Assembly: GCF_051401765.1 (NCBI RefSeq)
Contig: NW_027480506.1
Span: 992,001 to 1,056,000, forward strand
Source of the DNA: Calliopsis andreniformis
Taxonomy: Eukaryota > Arthropoda > Insecta > Hymenoptera > Andrenidae
Length of the DNA: 64,000 bases
Reading direction: 5' to 3'
Below the pieces are notes generated by a model that worked only from the letters and a program-made list of their open reading frames with translations, made no database searches and was not told where the DNA came from. A program made the position numbers and the translations under genes. This document shows, piece by piece, positions 11,936 to 23,116 of this stretch (the stretch's first letter is position 1; each line of letters begins with the position of its first letter).

Positions 11936-12957
11936 TGATTATTGAGGATTGAAGATTGAGGATTGAGGACTGAGAGTTGAGGATTGAGGATTGATGATTG
12001 AGAATTGAGGATGAGGACTTAGGGTTGAGGATTGAGGTTCTAGGAATGAGGATTGAGGATTCAGTATTGAGGATTGAGGATTGAGGATTGAGGATTGAGG
12101 ATTGGGGATTGAGGATTGAGGATTGAGGTTTGAGGACTGAGGACTGAGGATTGAGTATTGAGGACTGAGGATTGAAGATTCAGTATTGAGGATTGAAGGT
12201 AGAGAATTGAGGATTGAGGATTGAGGTTTGAGTATTGAGGATTGAAGATTGAGGATTGAGTATTGAGGATTGAGGATTGATAATTGAGGATTGAGGATTG
12301 AGGATTGAAGATTGAGGATTGGGTGTTGAGCATTGAAGATTGAGGATTGAGGATTGAGGATTGAGGACTGAGGATTGATGATTGAGTATTGAGGATTGAG
12401 GATTGACGCTTGAGGATTGAGGATTGAGGATGGAGGATTGATGGTTGAGTATTGAGGATTGATGGTTGAGGGTTGTGTGTTGAATATTGAGGATGGAGGA
12501 TTCAGGATTGAGGATTGAGGATTGAGGATTGAAGATTGAGTATTGCGAATTGAGGATTGATGGTTGAGTATTGAGTATTGATGGCTGAGGGTTGTGTGTT
12601 GAATGTTGAGGATGGAGGATTGAGAATTGAGGATTGAAGATTGAGTATTGATGATTGAAGATTGAGGATTGAGGATTGAGGATTGAGAATTGAGAATTGA
12701 GGATGAGGACTGAGGGTTGTGGATTGAGGTTTGAGGAATGAGGATTGAGGATTGAGGATTGAGGATTGAGGATTGGGGATTGAGGATTGAGTATTGAAGA
12801 TTGAGTATCGATGACTGAGGATTGAGGATTGAGGATTGAGTATTGAGGGTTGAGGATTGATGATTGAGTATCGGGGATTGAAGATTGTGTACTGCGGATT
12901 GATGATTGAGGACGGAGGATGAGGGCTGAGGGTTGAGGTTTGAGGTTTGAGTATTGA

Positions 12958-12975
12958 ATCCTGAGAATTCAGGAT
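12958..12975 (+). repeat. P-box a of U2
   Basis: Both arms are intact; unit offset +2574, the reference value. Confidence 0.85.
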
Positions 12976-14284
12976 ATTCTATTGAGTATTGAGAATTGAT
13001 GATTGATGGCTGAGTATTGAGGATTAAAGATTGAGGATTGAGGATTGAGGATTGAGGATTGAGGATTGAGGATTGAGTATTGAAGATTGAGGATACAAGA
13101 TTCAGTATTGAGGATTGAAGATTGGGAACTGGGGATTGAGGATTGAACATTGAGGACTGAGTGTTGAGTGTTGAGTGATGAGAGTTGATGTTTGTAGATA
13201 GAGATTTGAAGATTGCAGATTGAGTATTGAGTATTGAAAACTATGAATTGAGGATATTCTATTGAGGATTGAGAATTGACAACTGATGGTTGAGGACTAA
13301 GGTCTGAAGATTGAGGATTCAGGATTGAGGATTCAGAATTGAGGTTTGAGGACGAAGGATTGAGGATAGAAGATTGAGGACTGGGGAATGAGGATTGAAG
13401 ATTGAGGATTGGGTATTGAGGATTGAAGAATGAGGGTTGATGATTGAGGATTGAGGATTGAGGATTGAAGATTGAGTATTGAGGATTGAAGACTGACGAT
13501 TGAGGATTGAGGATTGAGGATTGAGGATTGAGGATTGAGGATTGAGGATTGAGGATTGAGGATTGAGGATTGAGGATTGTGGATTGAGGATTGAATATTG
13601 ACGATTAAGAATTGAGGATTGAGTACTGAGGATTGAAGATTGAGGACTGAGGATTGAGGATTGAGGATTGAAGATTGAGGATTGTGTACAGAGGATTGAA
13701 GAATGAGGATTGAGGATTGAGGATTGTGGATTGAGGATTGAAGATTGAGTATTGAGGATTGAAGACTGACGATTGAGGATTGAGGATTGAGGATTGAGGA
13801 TTGAGGATTGAGGATTGAGGATTGAAGATTGAGTATTGAGGATTGAAGATCGAGGATTGAGGATTGAGGATTGAGGATTGAGGATTTAAGATTGAGGATG
13901 AGGGCTGAGGGTTGATGATTGAGGTTTGAGGATTGATGATTGAGGATTGAGGATTGAAGATTGTGGATTGGGTATCGCGGATTGAACATTGAGGATTGAG
14001 GATTGAGGATTGAGGATTGAGGATTGAGGACTGAAGATTGTATATTGATGATTGAAGATTGGGAATTGAGGATTGAGTGTTGTGGATTGAGGACGAGGAC
14101 TGAGGTTTGAGTATTGATGTTTGAGGTCTGAGGATTGAGGATTGAGGATTGAGAATTGAGGATTGAGGATTGAGGATTGAAGATTGAGGATTGAGTATTG
14201 AGGATTGAATATTGAGGATTGAGGATTGAGGATTGAGGGTTGAGAATGAGGGCTGAGGGTTGAGGATTCAGGTTTGAGTATAGA

Positions 14285-14302
14285 ATCCTGAGAATTCAGG
14301 AT
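14285..14302 (+). repeat. P-box b of U2
   Basis: Both arms are intact; 1056 bp before the next D-box. Confidence 0.85.
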
Positions 14303-17300
14303 ATTCTATTGAGCATTGAGAATTGAGTATTGATGGTTGAGTATTGAGGATTGAGGATTGAGGATTGAGGATTGAGGATTGAGTATTGAAGATTGAGGAT
14401 TGATGATTGAGGATTGAGGATTGAGGATTGAGGATTGAGAATTGAGGATTGAGGACTGAAGATTGTATATTGATGATTGAAGACTGAGGATTGAGGATTG
14501 AGGTTTGAGTATTGAGGACGAGGACTGACGGTTGAGGATTGAGGTTTGAGGATTGCGGATTGAGGATAGAGGACTGAGGATTGAGGATTGAGTATTGAGC
14601 TTTGAGGAATGAAGATTGGGGACTGGGGAATGAGGATTGAAGATTGAGGACTGAGGATTGAGGATTGAAGATTGAGTATTGAGGATTGAAGATTGAGGAT
14701 TGAGGATTGAGGATTGAGGATTGAGGATTGATGGTTGAGAATTGAAGATTGAGTATTGAGGATTGAAGGTTGAGGATTGGGGATTGAGGATTGAGGATGA
14801 GGACTGAGGGTTGAGGATTGAGGTTTGAGGAATGAGGATTGAGGATTGAGGGTTGAGGATTGAGGATTGAGGTTTGAGGATTGACGATTGAGGATTGGGT
14901 ATTGAGGATTGAAGAATGAGGCTCGAGGATTGAGGATTGAGGATTGAGGAATGAAAATTGAGGGTTGAGGGTTGAGGATTGAGGATTGAAGATTGAGTAT
15001 TGACGATTGAAGATTGAGGATTGAGGATTGAGGATTGAGGATTGAGGATTGAAGATTGAGGATAGGGTATTGAGGATTGAAGAATGAGGATTGAGGATTG
15101 AGGATTGAGGATTGAGGATTGAAGATTGAGTATTGAGGATTGAAGATTGAGGATTGAGGATTGAGTATTGAGGATTGAGGATTGATGATTGAGGATTGAG
15201 GATTGAGGATTGACGCTTGAGGATTGAGGTTTGATGATGGAGGATTGAAGAGAGAGGACTGAGTGTTGGGGATTGAGTGTTGAGAATAGATGTTTGAGGA
15301 TTTAGGTTTGATTATTGATTATTGCGGATTGAGTATTGAACCATGAGAATTCAGGATATTCTATTGAATATTGAGAATTGAGGATTGATGGTTTGGGTTG
15401 GGGGTTGAGGGTTATGGATTGAGGTCGAGGACTGAGGGTTGAGTATTGATGTTTGAGGTCTGGGGATTTAGGATTGAGGATTGAGAATTGAGGATTGAGG
15501 ATTGAGGATTGAAGATTGAGGATTGGGTGTTAAGGATTGAAGATTGAGGATAGAGGATTGAGGATTGAGGGTTGAGGATTGATGATTGAGTATTGAGGAT
15601 TGAGGATTGACGCTTGAGGATTGAGGATTGAGGATGGAGGATTGATGGTTGAGTATTGAGGATTGATGGTTGCGGGTTGTGTGTTGATTGTTGAGGATGG
15701 AGGATTGAGAATTGAGGATTGAAGATTGAGTATTGATGATTGAAGATTGAGGATTGAGGATTGAGGTTGAGTATTGAGGACGAGTACTGACGGTTGAGGA
15801 TTGAGGTTTGAGGATTGAGGATTGAGGATAGAGGACTGAGGACTGAGGAGTGAGGATGGAGCATTGAGGATAGAAGATTGAGGACTGGGGAATGAGGATT
15901 GAAGATTGAGGTTTAATGATTGAGGATTTCGGGATTGAGGATCTAGGATTGGAGATTGATTATTGATGATTGAAGATTGAGGATTGAGGACTGAGGGTTG
16001 AGGATTGAGGATTGATAATTGAGAATTGAGGATGAGGACTGAGGGTTGAGGATTGAGGTTATAGGAATGAGGATTCAGGATTGAGTATTGAGAAATGAGG
16101 ATTGAGGATTGAGGATTGAGGATTGGGGATTGAGGATTGAGGATTGAGGTTTTAGGACTGAGGACTGAGGATTGAGGATTGAGGATTGAGGATTGAAGAT
16201 TCAGTATTGAGGATTGAAGGTAGAGTATTGAGGATTGAGGATTGAGGTTTGAGTATTGAGGATTGAAGATTGAGGATTGAGTATTGAGGATTGAGGATTG
16301 AGAATTGAGGATTGAGGATTGAGGATTGAAGATTGAGGATTGGGTGTTGAGGATTGAAGATTGAGGATTGAGGATTGAGGATTGAGGATTGAGGATTGAC
16401 GATTGAGTATTGAGGATTGAGGATTGACGCTTGAGGATTGAGGATTGAGGATGGAGGATTGATGGTTGAGTATTGAGGATTGATGGTTGAGGGTTGTGTG
16501 TTGAATATTGAGGATGGAGGATTCAGGATTGAGGATTGAGGATTGAGGATTGAAGATTGAGTATTGCGAATTGAGGATTGATGGTTGATTATTGAGGATT
16601 GATGGCTGAGGGTTGTGTGTTGAATGTTGAGGATGGAGGATTGAGAATTGAGGTTTGAAGATTGAGTATTGATGATTGAAGATTGAGGATTGAGGATTGA
16701 GGTTGAGTATTGAGGACGAGTACTGACGTTTGAGGATTGAGGTTTGAGGATTGAGGATTGAGGATAGAGGACTGAGGACTGAGGATTGAGGATGGAGCAT
16801 TGAGGATAGAAGATTGAGTACTGGGGAATGAGAATTGAAAATTGAGGTTTAATGATTGACGATTTCGGGATTGAGGACCTAGGATTGGAGACTGATTATT
16901 GAGGATTGAAGATTGAGGATTGAGGACTGAGGGTTGAGGATTGAGGATTGATGATTGAGAATTGAGGATTGAGGATTGAGGATTGAGGATTGAGGATTGA
17001 GGATTGAGGATTGAAGATTGAGTATTGAGGATTGAAGATCGAGGATTGAGGATTGAGGATTGAGGATTGAGGATTTAAGATTGAGGATGAGGGCTGAGGG
17101 TTGATGATTGAGGTTTGAGGATTGATGATTGAGGATTGAGGATTGAAGATTGTGGATTGGGTATCGCGGATTGAACATTGAGGATTGAGGATTGAGGATT
17201 GAGGATTGAGGATTGAGGACTGAAGATTGTATATTGATGATTGAAGATTGGGAATTGAGGATTGAGTGTTGTGGATTGAGGACGAGGACTGAGGTTTGAG

Positions 17301-17473
17301 TATTGATGTTTGAGGTCTGAGGATTGAGGATTGAGGATTGAGAATTGAGGATTGAGGATTGAGGATTGAAGATTGAGGATTGAGTATTGAGGATTGAATA
17401 TTGAGGATTGAGGATTGAGGATTGAGGGTTGAGAATGAGGGCTGAGGGTTGAGGATTCAGGTTTGAGTATAGA

Positions 17474-17491
17474 ATCCTGAGAATTCAGGAT
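17474..17491 (+). repeat. P-box b of U3
   Basis: Both arms are intact. P-box a of this unit is lost in the 1775-bp deletion. Confidence 0.85.
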
Positions 17492-18114
17492 ATTCTATTG
17501 AGCATTGAGAATTGAGTATTGATGGTTGAGTATTGAGGATTGAGGATTGAGGATTGAGGATTGAGGATTGAGTATTGAAGATTGAGGATTGATGATTGAG
17601 GATTGAGGATTGAGGATTGAGGATTGAGAATTGAGGATTGAGGACTGAAGATTGTATATTGATGATTGAAGATTGAGGATTGAGGATTGAGTGTTGTGGA
17701 TTGAGGACGAGGACTGAGGGTTGAGTATTGATGTCTGAGGTCTGAGGATTGAGGATTGAGGATTGAGAATTGAGGATTGAGGATTGAGTATTGAGGGTTG
17801 AAGATTGAGGATTGTGGATTGAGGATTGAGGATTGAGGACTGAAGATTGTATATTGATGATTGAAGATTGAGGATTGAGGATTGAGTGTTGTGGATTGAG
17901 GACGAGGACTGAGGGTTGAGTATTGATGTCTGATGTCTGAGGATTGAGGATTGAGGATTGAGAATTGAGGATTGAGGATTGAGAATTGAGGATTGAGGAT
18001 TGAGGACTGAGGATTGAGGATTGAGTATTGAGGATTGAATATTGAGGATTGAGGATTGAGGATTGAGGATTGAGAATGAGGGCTGTGGGTTGAGGATTCA
18101 TGTTTGAGTATAGA
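17474..18114 (+). repeat. 641-bp tail duplication (long tail type)
   Basis: Sequence from P-box b to P-box c resembles what follows P-box c, so the long tail arose by tandem duplication of about 641 bp including a P-box. Inside it, a block with GTATATTGATG is itself repeated 195 bp apart (17654 and 17849); further copies are at 17229 and 18295. The same segment with the same length recurs at 42886, 47904, 58898 and 63087. Confidence 0.7.
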
Positions 18115-18132
18115 ATCCTGAGAATTCAGGAT
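18115..18132 (+). repeat. P-box c of U3
   Basis: Both arms are intact; 641 bp after P-box b. It is preceded by CATGTTTGAG where P-box b has CAGGTTTGAG. Confidence 0.85.
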
Positions 18133-18451
18133 ATTCTATTGAGCATTGAGAATTGAGGATTGATGATTGAGTATTGAGGATTGAGGATTGAGGATTGTGG
18201 ATTGAGGATTGAGTATTGAAGATTGAGGATTGATGATTGAGGATTGAGGATTGAGGATTGAGGATTGAGAATTGAGGATTGAGGACTGAAGATTGTATAT
18301 TGATGATTGAAGATTGAGGATTGAGGATTGAGTGTTGTGGATTGAGGTTGGAGGATTGAAGAGAGAGGACTGAGTGTTGGGGTGTGAGTGTTGAGGGTAG
18401 ATGTTTGAGGATTGAGGTTTGATTATTGAATATTGTGAATTGAGTGAGGAA

Positions 18452-18468
18452 CCATGAGAATTCAGGAT
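18452..18468 (+). repeat. Variant D-box in the U3 tail
   Basis: It is preceded by GAGTGAGGAA instead of GAGTATTGAA and followed by TTCTATAGAAT instead of TTCTATTGAAT. It lies 337 bp after the third P-box and 399 bp before the regular D-box. Confidence 0.8.
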
Positions 18469-20711
18469 ATTCTATAGAATATTGAGAATTGAGGATTGAT
18501 GGCTGAGTATTGAGGATTGAAGATTGAGGATTGAGGATTGAGGATTGAGGATTGAGGATTGAAGATTGAGGATAGGGTATTGAGGATTGAAGAATGAGGA
18601 TTGAGGATTGAGGATTGAGGATTGAGGATTGAAGATTGAGTATTGAGGATTGAAGATTGAGGATTGAGGATTGAGTATTGAGGATTGAGGATTGATGATT
18701 GAGGATTGAGGATTGAGGATTGACGCTTGAGGATTGAGGTTTGATGATGGAGGATTGAAGAGAGAGGACTGAGTGTTGGGGATTGAGTGTTGAGAATAGA
18801 TGTTTGAGGATTTAGGTTTGATTATTGATTATTGCGGATTGAGTATTGAACCATGAGAATTCAGGATATTCTATTGAATATTGAGAATTGAGGATTGATG
18901 GTTTGGGTTGGGGGTTGAGGGTTATGGATTGAGGTCGAGGACTGAGGGTTGAGTATTGATGTTTGAGGTCTGGGGATTTAGGATTGAGGATTGAGAATTG
19001 AGGATTGAGGATTGAGGATTGAAGATTGAGGATTGGGTGTTAAGGATTGAAGATTGAGGATAGAGGATTGAGGATTGAGGGTTGAGGATTGATGATTGAG
19101 TATTGAGGATTGAGGATTGACGCTTGAGGATTGAGGATTGAGGATGGAGGATTGATGGGTGAGTATTGAGGATTGATGGTTGCGGGTTGTGTGTTGATTG
19201 TTGAGGATGGAGGATTGAGAATTGAGGATTGAAGGTTGAGTATTGATGATTGAAGATTGAGGATTGAGGATTGAGGTTGAGTATTGAGGACGAGTACTGA
19301 CGGTTGAGGATTGAGGTTTGAGGATTGAGGATTGAGGATAGAGGACTGAGGACTGAGGATTGAGGATGGAGCATTGAGGATAGAAGATTGAGGACTGGGG
19401 AATGAGGATTGAAGATTGAGGTTTAATGATTGAGGATTTCGGGATTGAGGATCTAGGATTGGAGATTGATTATTGATGATTGAAGATTGAGGATTGAGGA
19501 CTGAGGGTTGAGGATTGAGGATTGATAATTGAGAATTGAGGATGAGGACTGAGGGTTGAGGATTGAGGTTATAGGAATGAGGATTCAGGATTGAGTATTG
19601 AGAAATGAGGATTGAGGATTGAGGATTGAGGATTGGGGATTGAGGATTGAGGATTGAGGTTTTAGGACTGAGGACTGAGGATTGAGGATTGAGGATTGAG
19701 GATTGAAGATTCAGTATTGAGGATTGAAGGTAGAGTATTGAGGATTGAGGATTGAGGTTTGAGTATTGAGGATTGAAGATTGAGGATTGAGTATTGAGGA
19801 TTGAGGATTGAGAATTGAGGATTGAGGATTGAGGATTGAAGATTGAGGATTGGGTGTTGAGGATTGAAGATTGAGGATTGAGGATTGAGGATTGAGGATT
19901 GAGGATTGACGATTGAGTATTGAGGATTGAGGATTGACGCTTGAGGATTGAGGATTGAGGATGGAGGATTGATGGTTGAGTATTGAGGATTGATGGTTGA
20001 GGGTTGTGTGTTGAATATTGAGGATGGAGGATTCAGGATTGAGGATTGAGGATTGAGGATTGAAGATTGAGTATTGCGAATTGAGGATTGATGGTTGAGT
20101 ATTGAGGATTGATGGCTGAGGGTTGTGTGTTGAATGTTGAGGATGGAGGATTGAGAATTGAGGTTTGAAGATTGAGTATTGATGATTGAAGATTGAGGAT
20201 TGAGGATTGAGGTTGAGTATTGAGGACGAGTACTGACGTTTGAGGATTGAGGTTTGAGGATTGAGGATTGAGGATAGAGGACTGAGGACTGAGGATTGAG
20301 GATGGAGCATTGAGGATAGAAGATTGAGGACTGGGGAATGAGAATTGAAGATTGAGGTTTAATGATTGACGATTTCGGGATTGAGGACCTAGGATTGGAG
20401 ACTGATTATTGAGGATTGAAGATTGAGGATTGAGGACTGAGGGTTGAGGATTGAGGATTGATGATTGAGAATTGAGGATGAGGACTTAGGGTTGAGGATT
20501 GAGGCTCTAGGAATGAGGATTGAGGATTGGGGATTGAGGATTGAGTATTGAAGATTGAGTATCGATGACTGAGGATTGAGGATTGAGGATTGAGTATTGA
20601 GGGTTGAGGATTGATGATTGAGTATCGGGGATTGAAGATTGTGTACTGCGGATTGATGATTGAGGACGGAGGATGAGGGCTGAGGGTTGAGGTTTGAGGT
20701 TTGAGTATTGA

Positions 20712-20729
20712 ATCCTGAGAATTCAGGAT
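20712..20729 (+). repeat. P-box a of U4
   Basis: Both arms are intact; offset +1861 because of the 713-bp deletion. Confidence 0.85.
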
Positions 20730-21944
20730 ATTCTATTGAGTATTGAGAATTGATGATTGATGGCTGAGTATTGAGGATTAAAGATTGAGGATTGAGGATT
20801 GAGGATTGAGGATTGAGGATTGAGGATTGAGTATTGAAGATTGAGGATACAAGATTCAGTATTGAGGATTGAAGATTGGGAACTGGGGATTGAGGATTGA
20901 ACATTGAGGACTGAGTGTTGAGTGTTGAGTGATGAGAATTGATGTTTGTAGATAGAGATTTGAAGATTGCAGATTGAGTATTGAGTATTGAAAACTTTGA
21001 ATTGAGGATATTCTATTGAGGATTGAGAATTGACAACTGATTGTTGAGGACTAAGGTCTGAAGATTGAGGATTCAGGATTGAGGATTCAGAATTGAGGTT
21101 TGAGGACGAAGGATTGAGGATAGAAGATTGAGGACTGGGGAATGAGGATTGAAGATTGAGGATTGGGTATTGAGGATTGAAGAATGAGGGTTGATGATTG
21201 AGGATTGAGGATTGAGGATTGAAGATTGAGTATTGAGGATTGAAGACTGACGATTGAGGATTGAGGATTGAGGATTGAGGATTGAGGATTGAGGATTGAG
21301 GATTGAGGATTGAGGATTGAGGATTGAGGATTGTGGATTGAGGATTGAATATTGACGATTAAGAATTGAGGATTGAGTACTGAGGATTGAAGATTGAGGA
21401 CTGAGGATTGAGGATTGAGGATTGAAGATTGAGGATTGTGTACAGAGGATTGAAGAATGAGGATTGAGGATTGAGGATTGTGGATTGAGGATTGAAGATT
21501 GAGTATTGAGGATTGAAGACTGACGATTGAGGATTGAGGATTGAGGATTGAGGATTGAGGATTGAGGATTGAGGATTGAAGATTGAGTATTGAGGATTGA
21601 AGATCGAGGATTGAGGATTGAGGATTGAGGATTGAGAATTTAAGATTGAGGATAAGGGCTGAGGGTTGATGATTGAGGTTTGAGGATTGATGATTGAGGA
21701 TTGAGGATTGAAGATTGTGGATTGGGTATCGCGGATTGAACATTGAGGATTGAGGATTGAGGATTGAGGATTGAGGATTGAGGACTGAAGATTGTATATT
21801 GATGATTGAAGATTGGGAATTGAGGATTGAGTGTTGTGGATTGAGGACGAGGACTGAGGTTTGAGTATTGATGTTTGAGGTCTGAGGATTGAGGATTGAG
21901 GATTGAGAATTGAGGATTGAGGATTGAGGATTGAAGATTGAGGA

Positions 21945-22930
21945 TTGAGGATTGAGGTTGAGTATTGAGGACGAGTACTGACGGTTGAGGATTGAGGTTT
22001 GAGGATTGAGGATTGAGGATAGAGGACTGAGGACTGAGGATTGAGGATGGAGCATTGAGGATAGAAGATTGAGGACTGGGGAATGAGGATTGAAGATTGA
22101 GGTTTAATGATTGAGGATTTCGGGATTGAGGATCTAGGATTGGAGATTGATTATTGATGATTGAAGATTGAGGATTGAGGACTGAGGGTTGAGGATTGAG
22201 GATTGATAATTGAGAATTGAGGATGAGGACTGAGGGTTGAGGATTGAGGTTATAGGAATGAGGATTCAGGATTGAGTATTGAGAAATGAGGATTGAGGAT
22301 TGAGGATTGAGGATTGGGGATTGAGGATTGAGGATTGAGGTTTTAGGACTGAGGACTGAGGATTGAGGATTGAGGATTGAGGATTGAAGATTCAGTATTG
22401 AGGATTGAAGGTAGAGTATTGAGGATTGAGGATTGAGGTTTGAGTATTGAGGATTGAAGATTGAGGATTGAGTATTGAGGATTGAGGATTGAGAATTGAG
22501 GATTGAGGATTGAGGATTGAAGATTGAGGATTGGGTGTTGAGGATTGAAGATTGAGGATTGAGGATTGAGGATTGAGGATTGAGGATTGACGATTGAGTA
22601 TTGAGGATTGAGGATTGACGCTTGAGGATTGAGGATTGAGGATGGAGGATTGATGGTTGAGTATTGAGGATTGATGGTTGAGGGTTGTGTGTTGAATATT
22701 GAGGATGGAGGATTCAGGATTGAGGATTGAGGATTGAGGATTGAAGATTGAGTATTGCGAATTGAGGATTGATGGTTGAGTGTTGAGGATTGATGGCTGA
22801 GGGTTGTGTGTTGAATGTTGAGGATGGAGGATTGAGAATTGAGGTTTGAAGATTGAGTATTGATGATTGAAGATTGAGGATTGAGGATTGAGGTTGAGTA
22901 TTGAGGACGAGTACTGACGTTTGAGGATTG
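21945..22930 (+). repeat. Inserted head-derived block in U4
   Basis: Between the half-box and P-box b, the block that normally runs on to P-box b switches into head sequence ending in GGACGAGTACTGACGG. TTTCGGG island 1 and most of the next head block follow. The sequence then returns through GATTGATGTTTGAGGTCTG to the normal approach to P-box b. The extra length is 1060 bp. Ends are approximate because both joins lie in plain heptamers. Confidence 0.7.
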
Positions 22931-23098
22931 ATGTTTGAGGTCTGAGGATTGAGGATTGAGGATTGAGAATTGAGGATTGAGGATTGAGGATTGAAGATTG
23001 AGGATTGAGTATTGAGGATTGAATATTGAGGATTGAGGATTGAGGATTGAGGGTTGAGAATGAGGGCTGAGGGTTGAGGATTCAGGTTTGAGTATAGA

Positions 23099-23116
23099 AT
23101 CCTGAGAATTCAGGAT
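23099..23116 (+). repeat. P-box b of U4
   Basis: Both arms are intact; 2387 bp after P-box a, reflecting the 1060-bp insertion. Confidence 0.85.

Larger units (their letters stand above)
10384..15340 (+). repeat. Higher-order unit U2 (4957 bp, full-length family I)
   Basis: This is the reference full unit. The D-box is at 10384, G-rich island 10433, first TTTCGGG 10970, second TTTCGGG 11906 with CCTAGG at 11921, P-boxes 12958 and 14285, half-box near 13241 and CTCGAG 14922-14927. Its length equals U6 exactly. Its tail shares the variant GAAGGTTGAGGATTGGGG with U4, while U5, U6, U7 and U10 have GAAGATTG at that place. That suggests the U2 and U4 tails are closest kin. Confidence 0.85.
15341..18850 (+). 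repeat. Higher-order unit U3 (3510 bp, family II with 1775-bp internal deletion)
   Basis: The head is standard (CCTAGG at 16878, +1537) and carries the family II variant GAGTACTGGGG just before it. Soon after, near 16955-16985, sequence that should lead to the first P-box jumps to the block preceding the second P-box. Against U11 all later landmarks are displaced by exactly 1775 bp: P-boxes 17474 and 18115, variant D-box 18452. The first P-box and half-box are lost. The tail is the long type with a third P-box and a variant D-box 399 bp before the next unit. Confidence 0.8.
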
